A stretch of 23,518 nucleotides of DNA from CAZOKO01 sp964580455 (GTDB taxonomy: Bacteria; Desulfobacterota; WTBG01). Each line of letters starts with the position of its first letter. The stretch's first letter is position 1. A program made the translations under genes and the position numbers. The DNA is taken from the NCBI GenBank assembly GCA_964580455.1, contig CAZOKO010000034.1, positions 1-23,518 on the forward strand, read 5' to 3'. Of the stretch, positions 7,911 to 15,775 are shown piece by piece. The notes under the pieces were generated by a model that made no database searches, had not been told where the DNA came from, and saw nothing but the letters and a program-made list of their open reading frames with translations.

Positions 7911-9435
7911 ATTCAAGATAATTCTTTTCAAAGAAATAAGCTACTATCCCTGATCCTCTAGCACCTCCTATGATAACATAAGAATCCTTAGCATATTTTT
8001 TGTCGAGACTATCAGCCAGCATATCAATGTTTCTCAAATTCCTAAATTTAAATCCCGAATAGAAATAGATTTGTTCCATTCCTAACCAATCCACATAAAC
8101 TTTTTTGGGAGATTTATTCTCAATATATTTCGTTGCTTCTCGCAAATCTCTGGTATGATCAGTAAAATATTCATGAGCAAAACTGACACATTTATATGAA
8201 CTAAAAGATAATACTAGAACTAAAATAACCGAGGCAGTCCTCTTAAAAGGCAATTTCACATGAGCCAGCATGAGGGATAAAAGAATAACACTTGGTGCAA
8301 TCAAAAGAGTAAGATAACGGGATTGCTTTTCAATCAAGCTATATTTAATCAGGGGATTTAAACCCAATGTGATCTGGAGCGGACCGAACTCTAAAAAAAG
8401 GGATATCAACATAAACCAACAGATAATATAACCGCTATTATTTACTTTTTTAAAGAGCATATAGAAAAACGAAATGAATATTGGATAGTAGAAAATACCA
8501 AAGTAACTCAGCCCACTCCTGTAATGATAGACGTCCAACAAATTCTTCAAATGGTTAAACAAAGAACCCTTTAGATACTCTATCACGATAAATCCCAAAT
8601 CAAGTGAGTTTGTGTTTAGTATCCATTCCGATGTATATTTGAATTTATATACTTTAGGTATAAGGTGCAATCTTAAAAAGAAATAGTCTGTTAAAAATTG
8701 ATAGTATGATCCTTCAAGGATTACTACCAGCAACAGTCCCAAGATAATAAACAGGCACTTGTTTGGGAAAGATCTTTCTTTTATCCAATGGATGATAATC
8801 CACACAACCATAAAAAGTATTGATATAAGCGCTGTTGACTTTACCAGATATCCCATTCCGATAACTATTCCAGCCATAAACATGTAAATGCCCTTACTCC
8901 CTTTTATCCCTTTTAAAAACATGTAAATTCCAAGTGTCATAAAGAAAGACACAGGGACATCAGGTGTAATTCTTGTTGCGTAGATAACGTCCAATGGCAT
9001 AATTGCAAGAATAAATCCGGATAACAGCCCTACCCGGTAATTGAATAAGAGTGTCCCAATCCTATAGATTATATATATATGCAACAAAGAACATACTATG
9101 GAAAACAAAGAAGCAGAATAATCATTAACACCAAAAATATTGAACGATAGGACGTTCAGGTAATTAAAAAGCAAACGTGATGGAAAAACATAAACAGGAT
9201 TAACCGTCTCATCTTTTAAAACCATTTGTTTTTGTGTATTGTGATCACAAAAACCACTCTTAATAATCTGTTTTGCAATATTAATATAGATACCATCATC
9301 TTGTGGATCACCCCCCGCAAATCCTATAAAGAAGTATATCCGTACCAAAAGTGCAAAGAGCACTATCAAGAGAATCAAGAACGAAGGTGTTAGCAATCTA
9401 TTCTTTACTGCTTTATAAAACATCTTCAGGATCAA
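7909..9435 (-). CDS. Membrane GT-C glycosyltransferase, C-terminus cut by an insertion
   Basis: A 508-residue polytopic membrane protein of the GT39/PMT type. After a first membrane helix (about 18-40) the outer loop carries the acidic motif GGDPQDDGIY (41-50), and PLDVIYATRITPDVP follows as in its neighbour at 9497-11038. It lacks the last 34 residues because a 153-bp element sits at codon 509; without it the protein would be 542 residues. All membrane segments and the catalytic loop are still encoded, so some activity may remain, but the soluble C-terminal part is incomplete. The start is uncertain: this reading begins at TTG, while an in-frame ATG lies 12 bases further on (9423) and neither has a clear ribosome site. 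Donor and acceptor are unknown. Confidence 0.8.
   Translation of the reverse strand: MILKMFYKAVKNRLLTPSFLILLIVLFALLVRIYFFIGFAGGDPQDDGIYINIAKQIIKSGFCDHNTQKQMVLKDETVNPVYVFPSRLLFNYLNVLSFNIFGVNDYSASLFSIVCSLLHIYIIYRIGTLLFNYRVGLLSGFILAIMPLDVIYATRITPDVPVSFFMTLGIYMFLKGIKGSKGIYMFMAGIVIGMGYLVKSTALISILFMVVWIIIHWIKERSFPNKCLFIILGLLLVVILEGSYYQFLTDYFFLRLHLIPKVYKFKYTSEWILNTNSLDLGFIVIEYLKGSLFNHLKNLLDVYHYRSGLSYFGIFYYPIFISFFYMLFKKVNNSGYIICWFMLISLFLEFGPLQITLGLNPLIKYSLIEKQSRYLTLLIAPSVILLSLMLAHVKLPFKRTASVILVLVLSFSSYKCVSFAHEYFTDHTRDLREATKYIENKSPKKVYVDWLGMEQIYFYSGFKFRNLRNIDMLADSLDKKYAKDSYVIIGGARGSGIVAYFFEKNYLE
7911..7919. repeat. 9-bp target-site duplication, copy 2
   Basis: Second copy of ATTCAAGAT. Its first base, read on the minus strand, supplies the T of the premature TAA stop; the two A bases come from the inserted element. 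Confidence 0.8.
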
Positions 9436-9496
9436 TCATTGAGTTTAGATTTAACAGAAGACCTATTCTTCAATATTTGCCTTAAGGTATATCTTC

Positions 9497-11038
9497 TCAT
9501 CTTCTTTTCTTTGCCAATGGTTTATGTTTTTCCTTTTCAATAATCTTGTAGATGATCAGGTTTTTCTCTCTCCATACCTCATCTTTTCCTTTCACTTCAC
9601 CAATCTTAATCCAGTTTCTTTTAGGAGGTGTTAACCTTAATAATTTTGTTGTATATCCAGGATACATATCAGGTCTCCTGGCACCTCCCATAATGACGAG
9701 TGAATCTTTGAGGAATCTAATATTATCACGCTCAAAACTCCTGATTATCTTTTTATCGTTGTATAGCTTACTATAAAACAAAAGCACTTTTTTTATCTCC
9801 CAATCTGTAATCACCTGTCTGTACGGCATATTCTTAATCAAGTTGTAAGCCTCTCTTCCATCCGCCAGACAATCGTTATAGAAATAGCTTTTTCGATAAG
9901 CCTGATGGAGCGAGGTTACAAACAATCCTATAATGATAAGCAACGAAATAATTTTAGTTAACATTCTACCTTCAAGCAACCTTCTCAGAAAATAGGCAAC
10001 TATAAGTAATGCAGGGATACTGATAATTGATAGGAATCTGACTAGTCGATGAATTGGCTGGTAGTAAGGTGAAATTCTTAAAGGGGAAAATTCCATCATC
10101 AGAAATAAATAGGCAAACCATAAGAGAGGAATTACTACTTTCCTTTCTCGCTTATACAAGAAAAAAACTATTGCCAGTAAAAAAACCGGATAAAAGAATC
10201 CGTAAGGATAAAATGTGTAGCCTGGATGACCCTCTTTTGTAATGCATAACATTAATTCAGGATAGTATAGTAACGCATTTTTTAAATACCCGGCAGTATT
10301 AATAAAACCAGACGGGTTATATTCTTTATTGAAATTCATCTCTGCATGAATATGTGCTAAAAAATCACCTGTTTTCATATAATATGCAATTGCAAAAATC
10401 GATTGAACTATCAACCAGGAAACCAGGAAAAAGACAACCCCAAGTTTAGATTCCTTTCTCTTCCATCCACTATAAAGAGCTATCAAAATGAACAACCCTA
10501 TTACAGGCAAAGAGTTAATTTTTACCCCAACTAAGACACCCAGAATAAACCCAGACAGGACAAGAAAGACTATGTGTTTTTTCCCATCCCTCTCAAGGCC
10601 TTTTAAAAACAGGAGCATTGATAAAGCTATTAACATACTCAGCATAATATCATTGCTCATAGTAGTAGCATGAACCAGATTTAAAGGGAAGATAGTCAGT
10701 AGGAAAGCGGCTATTAACCCTGTCTTTCGGTCAAACAACCGTTTTCCTAATTTATAGATAAGACAAATTGAAATGAGGGAAGATAAAAGGATAGGAAGTA
10801 TAAAATTGAACTCGGACCATCCTAAATATTTGAGCGGTACCGCTGTAGAAAAGAGCAGTATAGGTCGGAATGCAAAGACACATGTTTTACAGAGTGAGGG
10901 ATAATAACCTTTAATAATTGTGTAGGCACAGTCTGCATAGTTAGGGTCATCCCCCAATACAAAACCGGCAAAAAAAAATAATCTTATGAACAGTGCAAAA
11001 AACAGAATATAGGTTATGTTGATCCACTTAGTATTCAT
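9497..11038 (-). CDS. Membrane GT-C glycosyltransferase (GT39/PMT-like)
   Basis: A 513-residue polytopic membrane protein, paralogue of the interrupted gene that follows it. The GT-C acidic loop is GDDPNYADCAY (29-39, Asp 30 and 31), and FPLNLVHATTMSNDI matches the equivalent segment in its neighbour. About ten hydrophobic stretches precede a soluble C-terminal region ending near LIIYKI and a basic tail (KPLAKKRR). It starts three bases after the stop of the GT2 gene, so the two are very likely co-transcribed, although no strong ribosome site is visible. GT-C enzymes use polyprenyl-phosphate sugars, and the adjacent GT2 enzyme is of the kind that makes them. Specificity is unknown. Confidence 0.85.
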   Translation of the reverse strand: MNTKWINITYILFFALFIRLFFFAGFVLGDDPNYADCAYTIIKGYYPSLCKTCVFAFRPILLFSTAVPLKYLGWSEFNFILPILLSSLISICLIYKLGKRLFDRKTGLIAAFLLTIFPLNLVHATTMSNDIMLSMLIALSMLLFLKGLERDGKKHIVFLVLSGFILGVLVGVKINSLPVIGLFILIALYSGWKRKESKLGVVFFLVSWLIVQSIFAIAYYMKTGDFLAHIHAEMNFNKEYNPSGFINTAGYLKNALLYYPELMLCITKEGHPGYTFYPYGFFYPVFLLAIVFFLYKRERKVVIPLLWFAYLFLMMEFSPLRISPYYQPIHRLVRFLSIISIPALLIVAYFLRRLLEGRMLTKIISLLIIIGLFVTSLHQAYRKSYFYNDCLADGREAYNLIKNMPYRQVITDWEIKKVLLFYSKLYNDKKIIRSFERDNIRFLKDSLVIMGGARRPDMYPGYTTKLLRLTPPKRNWIKIGEVKGKDEVWREKNLIIYKIIEKEKHKPLAKKRR

Positions 11039-11041
11039 TTA

Positions 11042-11728
11042 TTAGAAAAACAGGTATTTTACCAAGGTATAGACATATCTGAACCAGACTTTTTTGAGAC
11101 TAATCTTAGAATATCCCTTTTTTCTTTCATACTCATGACTGGGGACTTCAGCCATCCTGAAACCTTTTTTCAAAGTCTTCATGATCATTTCTTGTTCAAT
11201 GGTAGTAATATCTTCTTCAAGCCCCAACTGCTTAATGACATCGGTTTTGATGGCACGAAAGCCATTCTGGCTTTCACTAAGCTTTACTTTAAACCTCCAG
11301 TTGATGCAAGCTGTTATGAAGGAACTTCCCATCAAACGAAAACACTCATCAAAACCACCATGAAGCTCACTGGACCCTCCAATCAGGCGAGATCCGGAAA
11401 CATGGTCTGCTTCACCCTTCAAGATGGGTTCCACCAGTTTAGGTATATCCTTTGGATCGTGAGAGCCATCAGCATCAATGAAGACAATAATATCACTACT
11501 AACAAAATGGGTGGAATGTCGGATCGCCTCTCCCTTCCCCTTTTTATTATCCAGGATAACCTTCACTCCCAGGTTTTCAGCAACTTCCCTCGTTCTATCC
11601 TGAGAATGGCCATCGACCACTATAATCTCATCACCATAAGGTTTACACCCCTCGATAATTTCAGCTACTGTTTCTTCTTCATTGAGTGTTGGTATTATGA
11701 TGGATAATTTTTGTTTTGCTTGATTCAT
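11042..11728 (-). CDS. GT2 glycosyltransferase, polyprenyl-phosphate-sugar synthase-like
   Basis: A 228-residue GT-A fold enzyme. SIIIPTLNEEETVAEII at 9-25 and VVDGHSQDRT at 37-46 form the nucleotide-sugar site, KKGKGEAI at 62-69 follows, DADGSHDP at 85-92 carries the DxD-type metal site, and SESQNGFRA at 151-159 is the acceptor-side motif seen in DPM1-like synthases. It probably transfers a hexose from a nucleotide sugar to polyprenyl phosphate at the inner membrane face. It has no clear membrane helix, only a hydrophobic end (YVYTLVKYLFF). A strong GGGGGAG site precedes the ATG. It is the first gene of the minus-strand block and directly precedes two GT-C genes that would use such a donor. 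The sugar cannot be told from sequence. Confidence 0.88.
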   Translation of the reverse strand: MNQAKQKLSIIIPTLNEEETVAEIIEGCKPYGDEIIVVDGHSQDRTREVAENLGVKVILDNKKGKGEAIRHSTHFVSSDIIVFIDADGSHDPKDIPKLVEPILKGEADHVSGSRLIGGSSELHGGFDECFRLMGSSFITACINWRFKVKLSESQNGFRAIKTDVIKQLGLEEDITTIEQEMIMKTLKKGFRMAEVPSHEYERKKGYSKISLKKVWFRYVYTLVKYLFF

Positions 11729-11938
11729 GAATTTCTCCCCCGATTATTTTAACTTAGTGGCCGGTTAAGATACTGGATTAGACAATTGCGGATTTTGAAA
11801 TTAAGATCCAAAATTTAAAACCAGGAAATTAAGAAACTGAGAAAGTGACTTTATGAATTCAGGATGCTGGAACTTTATGTATAAATCAACGTTATATATT
11901 ATCTAGAATCGAGTATCCAATATCGTTTTGATAAACAC

Positions 11939-11948
11939 ATCACCTCCT
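11939..11948 (-). promoter_or_regulatory. Near-perfect Shine-Dalgarno sequence without a clear gene
   Basis: On the minus strand AGGAGGTGAT matches the full complement of the usual 16S rRNA 3' end. A GTG four bases after AGGAGG would start an 11-codon peptide (MFIKTILDTRF) ending in TAG; an ATG two bases after would give 13 codons. It lies about 210 bases before the GT2 start, so a leader peptide is possible but unproven. Confidence 0.3.
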
Positions 11949-12141
11949 ATGTTCACTGAATGATTTTACTCGACTAAGAAAAACAGATAAACAACTACTA
12001 ATAATACTAAACAAAATTTAAAAATAAGTAAAGTTCATAATTGGATAAGTCGATACTATTTTTGAAACATGCTCTATTAAAGTGAATATATAAATCCCCC
12101 CTTCTCCCCTTTTCCTGAGAGGCTGTGTCACAATAGAAAAT

Positions 12142-12219
12142 GGTAGCCGTAAGATTTAGCTTGCTTTTAGAAAATGTAATGATTTCTATATGTTTCACAG
12201 CCTAAAGGCTGCGGCTACC
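12142..12219. repeat. Inverted pair of GTAGCCGCAG-type interspersed repeats
   Basis: The right copy (12198-12219, minus orientation) reads GTAGCCGCAGCCTTTAGG and contains the perfect hairpin CAGCC-TAAA-GGCTG. The left copy (12142-12164, plus orientation) starts GGTAGCCG and continues TAAGATTTAGCTTGC, a diverged form of the same unit. The two face each other across about 33 bases. I recall this unit as a widespread short repeat in environmental genomes; that needs a search. Confidence 0.6.
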
Positions 12220-12271
12220 ACAAAAACACATAATTAAGACACATTTTCCAAGGAGGGAGATTTATTATATC

Positions 12272-12301
12272 TTGACCCTTATATGAAAGTAATGTTATAT
12301 T
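12272..12301 (+). promoter_or_regulatory. Candidate sigma-70-type promoter for lon
   Basis: TTGACC at 12272-12277 and TATATT at 12296-12301 are separated by 18 bases; each matches its consensus at five of six positions. The predicted transcript would begin about 60 bases before the lon ATG. No CIRCE-like heat-shock operator was seen. Confidence 0.5.
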
Positions 12302-12367
12302 TATATTCAGAAGCAGGAGCATTACATGCTCACACTAGAATAATTCTTAATCTGAGGTGGAAACTCT

Positions 12368-14743
12368 ATGGTTTATAGTGAAGGGAAGGAACCTGTCGAA
12401 ATACCCGAAACCTTACCTCTTCTTCCAGTAAGGGACATCGTTATTTTCAATCATATGTTCTTGCCTTTATACGTTGGCAGAGAATCATCTATCAATGCTG
12501 TCGATGAATCTCTGGATAAAGATCGTTTGATTTTTCTCGTTACTCAAAAAGATCCTAATGATGATAGCCCAAAACCTGATGATATATATTCTGTGGGAAC
12601 TGTGGCTATGATTATGAAAAAATTCAAACTTCCCGATGGAAGGGTTAAGATCCTTGTACAGGGTCTGCTTAAATCCAGAATCAAAGAATATCTAAAACAT
12701 GAACCCTGCTTTCAGGTCAGGATAGAACAAATTCCAGATCCCGTTGTTACAGACATTTCTTCAGAATCTGAAGCACTTATGCGAAATGTTAAAGAACAGT
12801 GCGAAAAGATTCTATCCCTCAAAGGACTTATTTCTACAGAGGTTATCGAAATTCTGGACAGTGTCAATGAACCCGGCAGACTTGCTGACCTCGTTGCCTC
12901 TAACTTAAGATTAAAGATCTCAGAATCCCAACAGCTCCTGGAAACAATTAATCCCTTTGAAAGGCTTGAAAAAATCAACGAACACCTTTCTAAAGAGCTT
13001 GAAGTTTCCACCATGCAAGCAAAAATCCAGTCTCAAGCCAAAGAAGAGATGACCAAGACTCAAAGGGAATACTTTTTAAGAGAGCAGCTAAAAGCCATCA
13101 AAGCTGAGCTGGGTGATATTGATGAAAAAACTGCTGAGATCAGTGACTTTTCTCAAAAAATAAAGGAGGCCAAGATGCCTCCCGATATTGAAAAGGAAGC
13201 AAGAAAACAGTTGGGAAGACTGGAACAAATGCATACAGATGCGGCGGAAGCCTCTATCGTCAGAACCTATTTAGACTGGCTGGTGGAAATCCCCTGGAGT
13301 AAAAGTACAAAGGATAACCTTGACATCAAAAAAGCAAAAAAGGTCCTGGATGAAGACCACTACAATCTAGAAAAGGTAAAAGAGAGGATATTAGAATACC
13401 TTGCAGTAAGAAAGCTGAAGAAAAAGATGAAAGGTCCTATCCTCTGTTTTGTTGGTCCTCCTGGAGTTGGTAAAACCTCGCTGGGTAAATCAATTGCACG
13501 GGCTTTGGGAAGAAAATTTAACAGAATTTCCCTGGGGGGCATCCGTGACGAGGCCGAAATAAGAGGACATCGCAGAACATATATAGGAGCCCTGCCGGGC
13601 AGAATCATTCAAGGAATAAAACAGGCAGGCAGTAACAATCCCGTTTTTATGATGGACGAAATAGATAAAGTGGGTGCTGATTTTAGGGGAGATCCTTCAG
13701 CCGCACTCCTGGAAGTGCTTGATCCAGAACAAAATTACTCTTTCAGTGATCACTACCTCAATCTTCCCTTTGACCTTTCTAATGTTATCTTTATTACTAC
13801 AGCCAATCTAGTCGATCCCATACTATCTGCTCTGAAAGATCGCATGGAGATTATCAACATTTCAGGATACACTGATGAAGAAAAAATGATGATTGCCAAA
13901 AAATTCTTGATTCCCAGACAGCTTGAAGAAAATGGTATTACTAAGGAAAATGCGAAGATTTCTGACAAAGCTATTCTTATGACCACTTCCCACTATACTC
14001 AGGAATCAGGCTTAAGAAATCTGGAAAGGGAAATTGCTAACATTTTCAGAAAAGTTGCAAGAAGTATAGCAGAAAATAAACACAAACATCATCGGGTAAC
14101 TCCGGATAATCTCCACAAATACTTAGGTGTACCTAAATACCTGCCTGAAGTAGAACAGGAAACAAGTCAAGTCGGAGTTGCAACCGGGCTGGCCTGGACC
14201 CAGGCAGGTGGAGAAGTTCTCTATGTAGAAGCCTCAACCATGAAAGGCAAAGGAAATCTCACCTTAACAGGTCATTTAGGTGATGTTATGAAGGAATCAG
14301 CACAGGCAGCTTTAAGTTACACCCGTTCTAGAGCAAAGGAACTACACATCAATCCTGACTTCTATGAGAATTATGATCTTCATATTCACGTGCCAGCTGG
14401 TGCTATCCCTAAAGATGGACCATCAGCAGGTGTTACCATGGCTACAGCAGTAGTCTCCGCATTAACCAAAACACCTGTAAAAAAAGACGTGGCAATGACA
14501 GGAGAAATCACACTGAGGGGGAGAATCCTCCCTGTTGGGGGTTTGAAAGAAAAGTCCCTGGGAGCTATACGGGCAAAGATAAAAACCATTATCATTCCAG
14601 ATAGAAATAAAAAGGACTTAGAAGAAATACCTCAAAGTATCAAAAAGAAACTGAATTATGTGTTTGCCCGTACTATGGACGATGTCCTCCAGAATACTTT
14701 GCTAAATGGTAAAAGAGAAAAAACTATAAAAAAGAAGAAATAG
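12368..14743 (+). CDS. lon: ATP-dependent Lon protease
   Basis: A full-length bacterial LonA protease of 791 residues, a cytoplasmic hexameric AAA+ enzyme that degrades damaged and regulatory proteins. The N-terminal substrate-binding domain opens with LPLLPVRDIVIFNHMF (about 17-32), then come a coiled-coil region, Walker A GPPGVGKT at 363-370, Walker B FMMDEIDK with the acidic pair at 430-431, and the Ser-Lys protease domain: KDGPSAG with Ser686, and GGLKEKSLGA with Lys729, the same 43-residue spacing as in E. coli Lon (679/722). GAGGTGG lies seven bases before the ATG. Its end is lysine-rich (KREKTIKKKK). It is the first gene of the plus-strand block, and thiL begins on the very next base after its stop codon. 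Confidence 0.98.
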   Translation: MVYSEGKEPVEIPETLPLLPVRDIVIFNHMFLPLYVGRESSINAVDESLDKDRLIFLVTQKDPNDDSPKPDDIYSVGTVAMIMKKFKLPDGRVKILVQGLLKSRIKEYLKHEPCFQVRIEQIPDPVVTDISSESEALMRNVKEQCEKILSLKGLISTEVIEILDSVNEPGRLADLVASNLRLKISESQQLLETINPFERLEKINEHLSKELEVSTMQAKIQSQAKEEMTKTQREYFLREQLKAIKAELGDIDEKTAEISDFSQKIKEAKMPPDIEKEARKQLGRLEQMHTDAAEASIVRTYLDWLVEIPWSKSTKDNLDIKKAKKVLDEDHYNLEKVKERILEYLAVRKLKKKMKGPILCFVGPPGVGKTSLGKSIARALGRKFNRISLGGIRDEAEIRGHRRTYIGALPGRIIQGIKQAGSNNPVFMMDEIDKVGADFRGDPSAALLEVLDPEQNYSFSDHYLNLPFDLSNVIFITTANLVDPILSALKDRMEIINISGYTDEEKMMIAKKFLIPRQLEENGITKENAKISDKAILMTTSHYTQESGLRNLEREIANIFRKVARSIAENKHKHHRVTPDNLHKYLGVPKYLPEVEQETSQVGVATGLAWTQAGGEVLYVEASTMKGKGNLTLTGHLGDVMKESAQAALSYTRSRAKELHINPDFYENYDLHIHVPAGAIPKDGPSAGVTMATAVVSALTKTPVKKDVAMTGEITLRGRILPVGGLKEKSLGAIRAKIKTIIIPDRNKKDLEEIPQSIKKKLNYVFARTMDDVLQNTLLNGKREKTIKKKK

Positions 14744-15763
14744 GTGGACATCAAAGAAATAGGCGAATCCGGACTTATTCAAAGGATTGCCGATAATTAC
14801 CGATCATCTCATCCTGCTATTATCTGTGGCATAGGCGAAGATGCCGCGGCGCTGAAAATATCTGAGAAAAACATACTTCTCACAACCTGCGACCTGCTGG
14901 TTGAAGATATCCATTTTAATCTTAGCCTAACCAACAGCTATCACCTTGGCAGAAAATCACTGGCAGTTAACTTAAGCGACATCGCCGCTATGGGAGGTAT
15001 CCCCCGTTTTTTTCTAGTCTCTCTGGCAATACCAACTTATATCTCCGTAGAATTCATTGACGATCTCTATCGCGGCATTATGGAGCTGGCGGATGAGTTT
15101 AACACTAAGCTTGTTGGAGGGGACACAAACGCCTCACTTGATAAACTGATAATTGATATCACTCTGCTTGGCGAAGCAAATCCTGACCACCTTCTCAAAC
15201 GCAGTGGGGCGCAAGCGGGCGATTCCATCTTCGCAACAGGTACATTAGGAGATTCTGCTCTTGGTTTTTCTATTTTAAAAAGGGGTCATCAATCGAACAG
15301 TACTTCACCTTTTAATAAACTAACATTAAGACATATATCCCCTCACCCAAGAATCAAAGAAGGAAAAGCTATAGCAGAAAACCATCTGGCTTCTGCCATG
15401 ATTGACATCAGTGATGGACTCCTTACAGACTTAAAACAAATTCTCACCTTAAGCAAGGTGGGGGCAACTATCTTCATATCCCAACTTCCCCTCTCAAATG
15501 ATTTTAAACAATTCCAGGTCCAGCATAAACATAATAAAATAGATTTCGCTTTAAATGGTGGGGAAGACTATGAACTCCTTTTTACTTCCCCTCAAACCAA
15601 AGAGAATGATCTCTTTAGATTAAGTCAAAAACTTAAAGTCCCCATAACCAAGATTGGAGAGATTAATTCTTCTGAAAAACTTATCGTCCTAGATGAAAAT
15701 CAGACACCATACACTATAGATGATCAAGGATATGACCACTTTTTTTCTACTAACAAACCATAA
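14744..15763 (+). CDS. thiL: Thiamine-monophosphate kinase
   Basis: A 339-residue ThiL, which phosphorylates thiamine monophosphate to the active cofactor thiamine diphosphate using ATP. It belongs to the PurM/SelD-like ATP-binding superfamily. Family motifs: GIGEDAA at 29-35, TTCDLLVEDIHF at 47-58, NLSDIAAMGG at 76-85, GGDTNAS at 125-131, ISDGL at 222-226 and NGGEDYELLF at 271-280. Length is normal. It starts with GTG directly after the lon TAG, with only a weak AAGAAG site, so translation is probably coupled to lon. No other thiamine genes are nearby. Confidence 0.95.
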   Translation: MDIKEIGESGLIQRIADNYRSSHPAIICGIGEDAAALKISEKNILLTTCDLLVEDIHFNLSLTNSYHLGRKSLAVNLSDIAAMGGIPRFFLVSLAIPTYISVEFIDDLYRGIMELADEFNTKLVGGDTNASLDKLIIDITLLGEANPDHLLKRSGAQAGDSIFATGTLGDSALGFSILKRGHQSNSTSPFNKLTLRHISPHPRIKEGKAIAENHLASAMIDISDGLLTDLKQILTLSKVGATIFISQLPLSNDFKQFQVQHKHNKIDFALNGGEDYELLFTSPQTKENDLFRLSQKLKVPITKIGEINSSEKLIVLDENQTPYTIDDQGYDHFFSTNKP

Positions 15764-15775
15764 TCACATCAAACC

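Larger units (their letters stand above)
11729..12367. other. Divergent intergenic region between the two gene blocks
   Basis: No gene is supported in these 639 bases. It should hold promoters for both directions. Seen here: a candidate promoter for lon (12272-12301), a pair of inverted interspersed repeats (12142-12219), and on the minus strand an isolated strong ribosome-site-like sequence (11939-11948). A minus-strand open frame of 63 codons at 12007-12198 runs through the repeat and is not convincing. Confidence 0.5.

Noticed and set aside
11135..11707. 190-codon plus-strand frame opposite the GT2 gene
   Set aside because: The minus strand carries clear GT2 motifs (DADGSHDP, QNGFRA). The opposite frame is long only because of codon bias.
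12007..12198. 63-codon minus-strand frame upstream of lon
   Set aside because: It runs through the diverged GTAGCCG repeat, has no good ribosome site and encodes no recognisable motif. It is better explained by the repeat.
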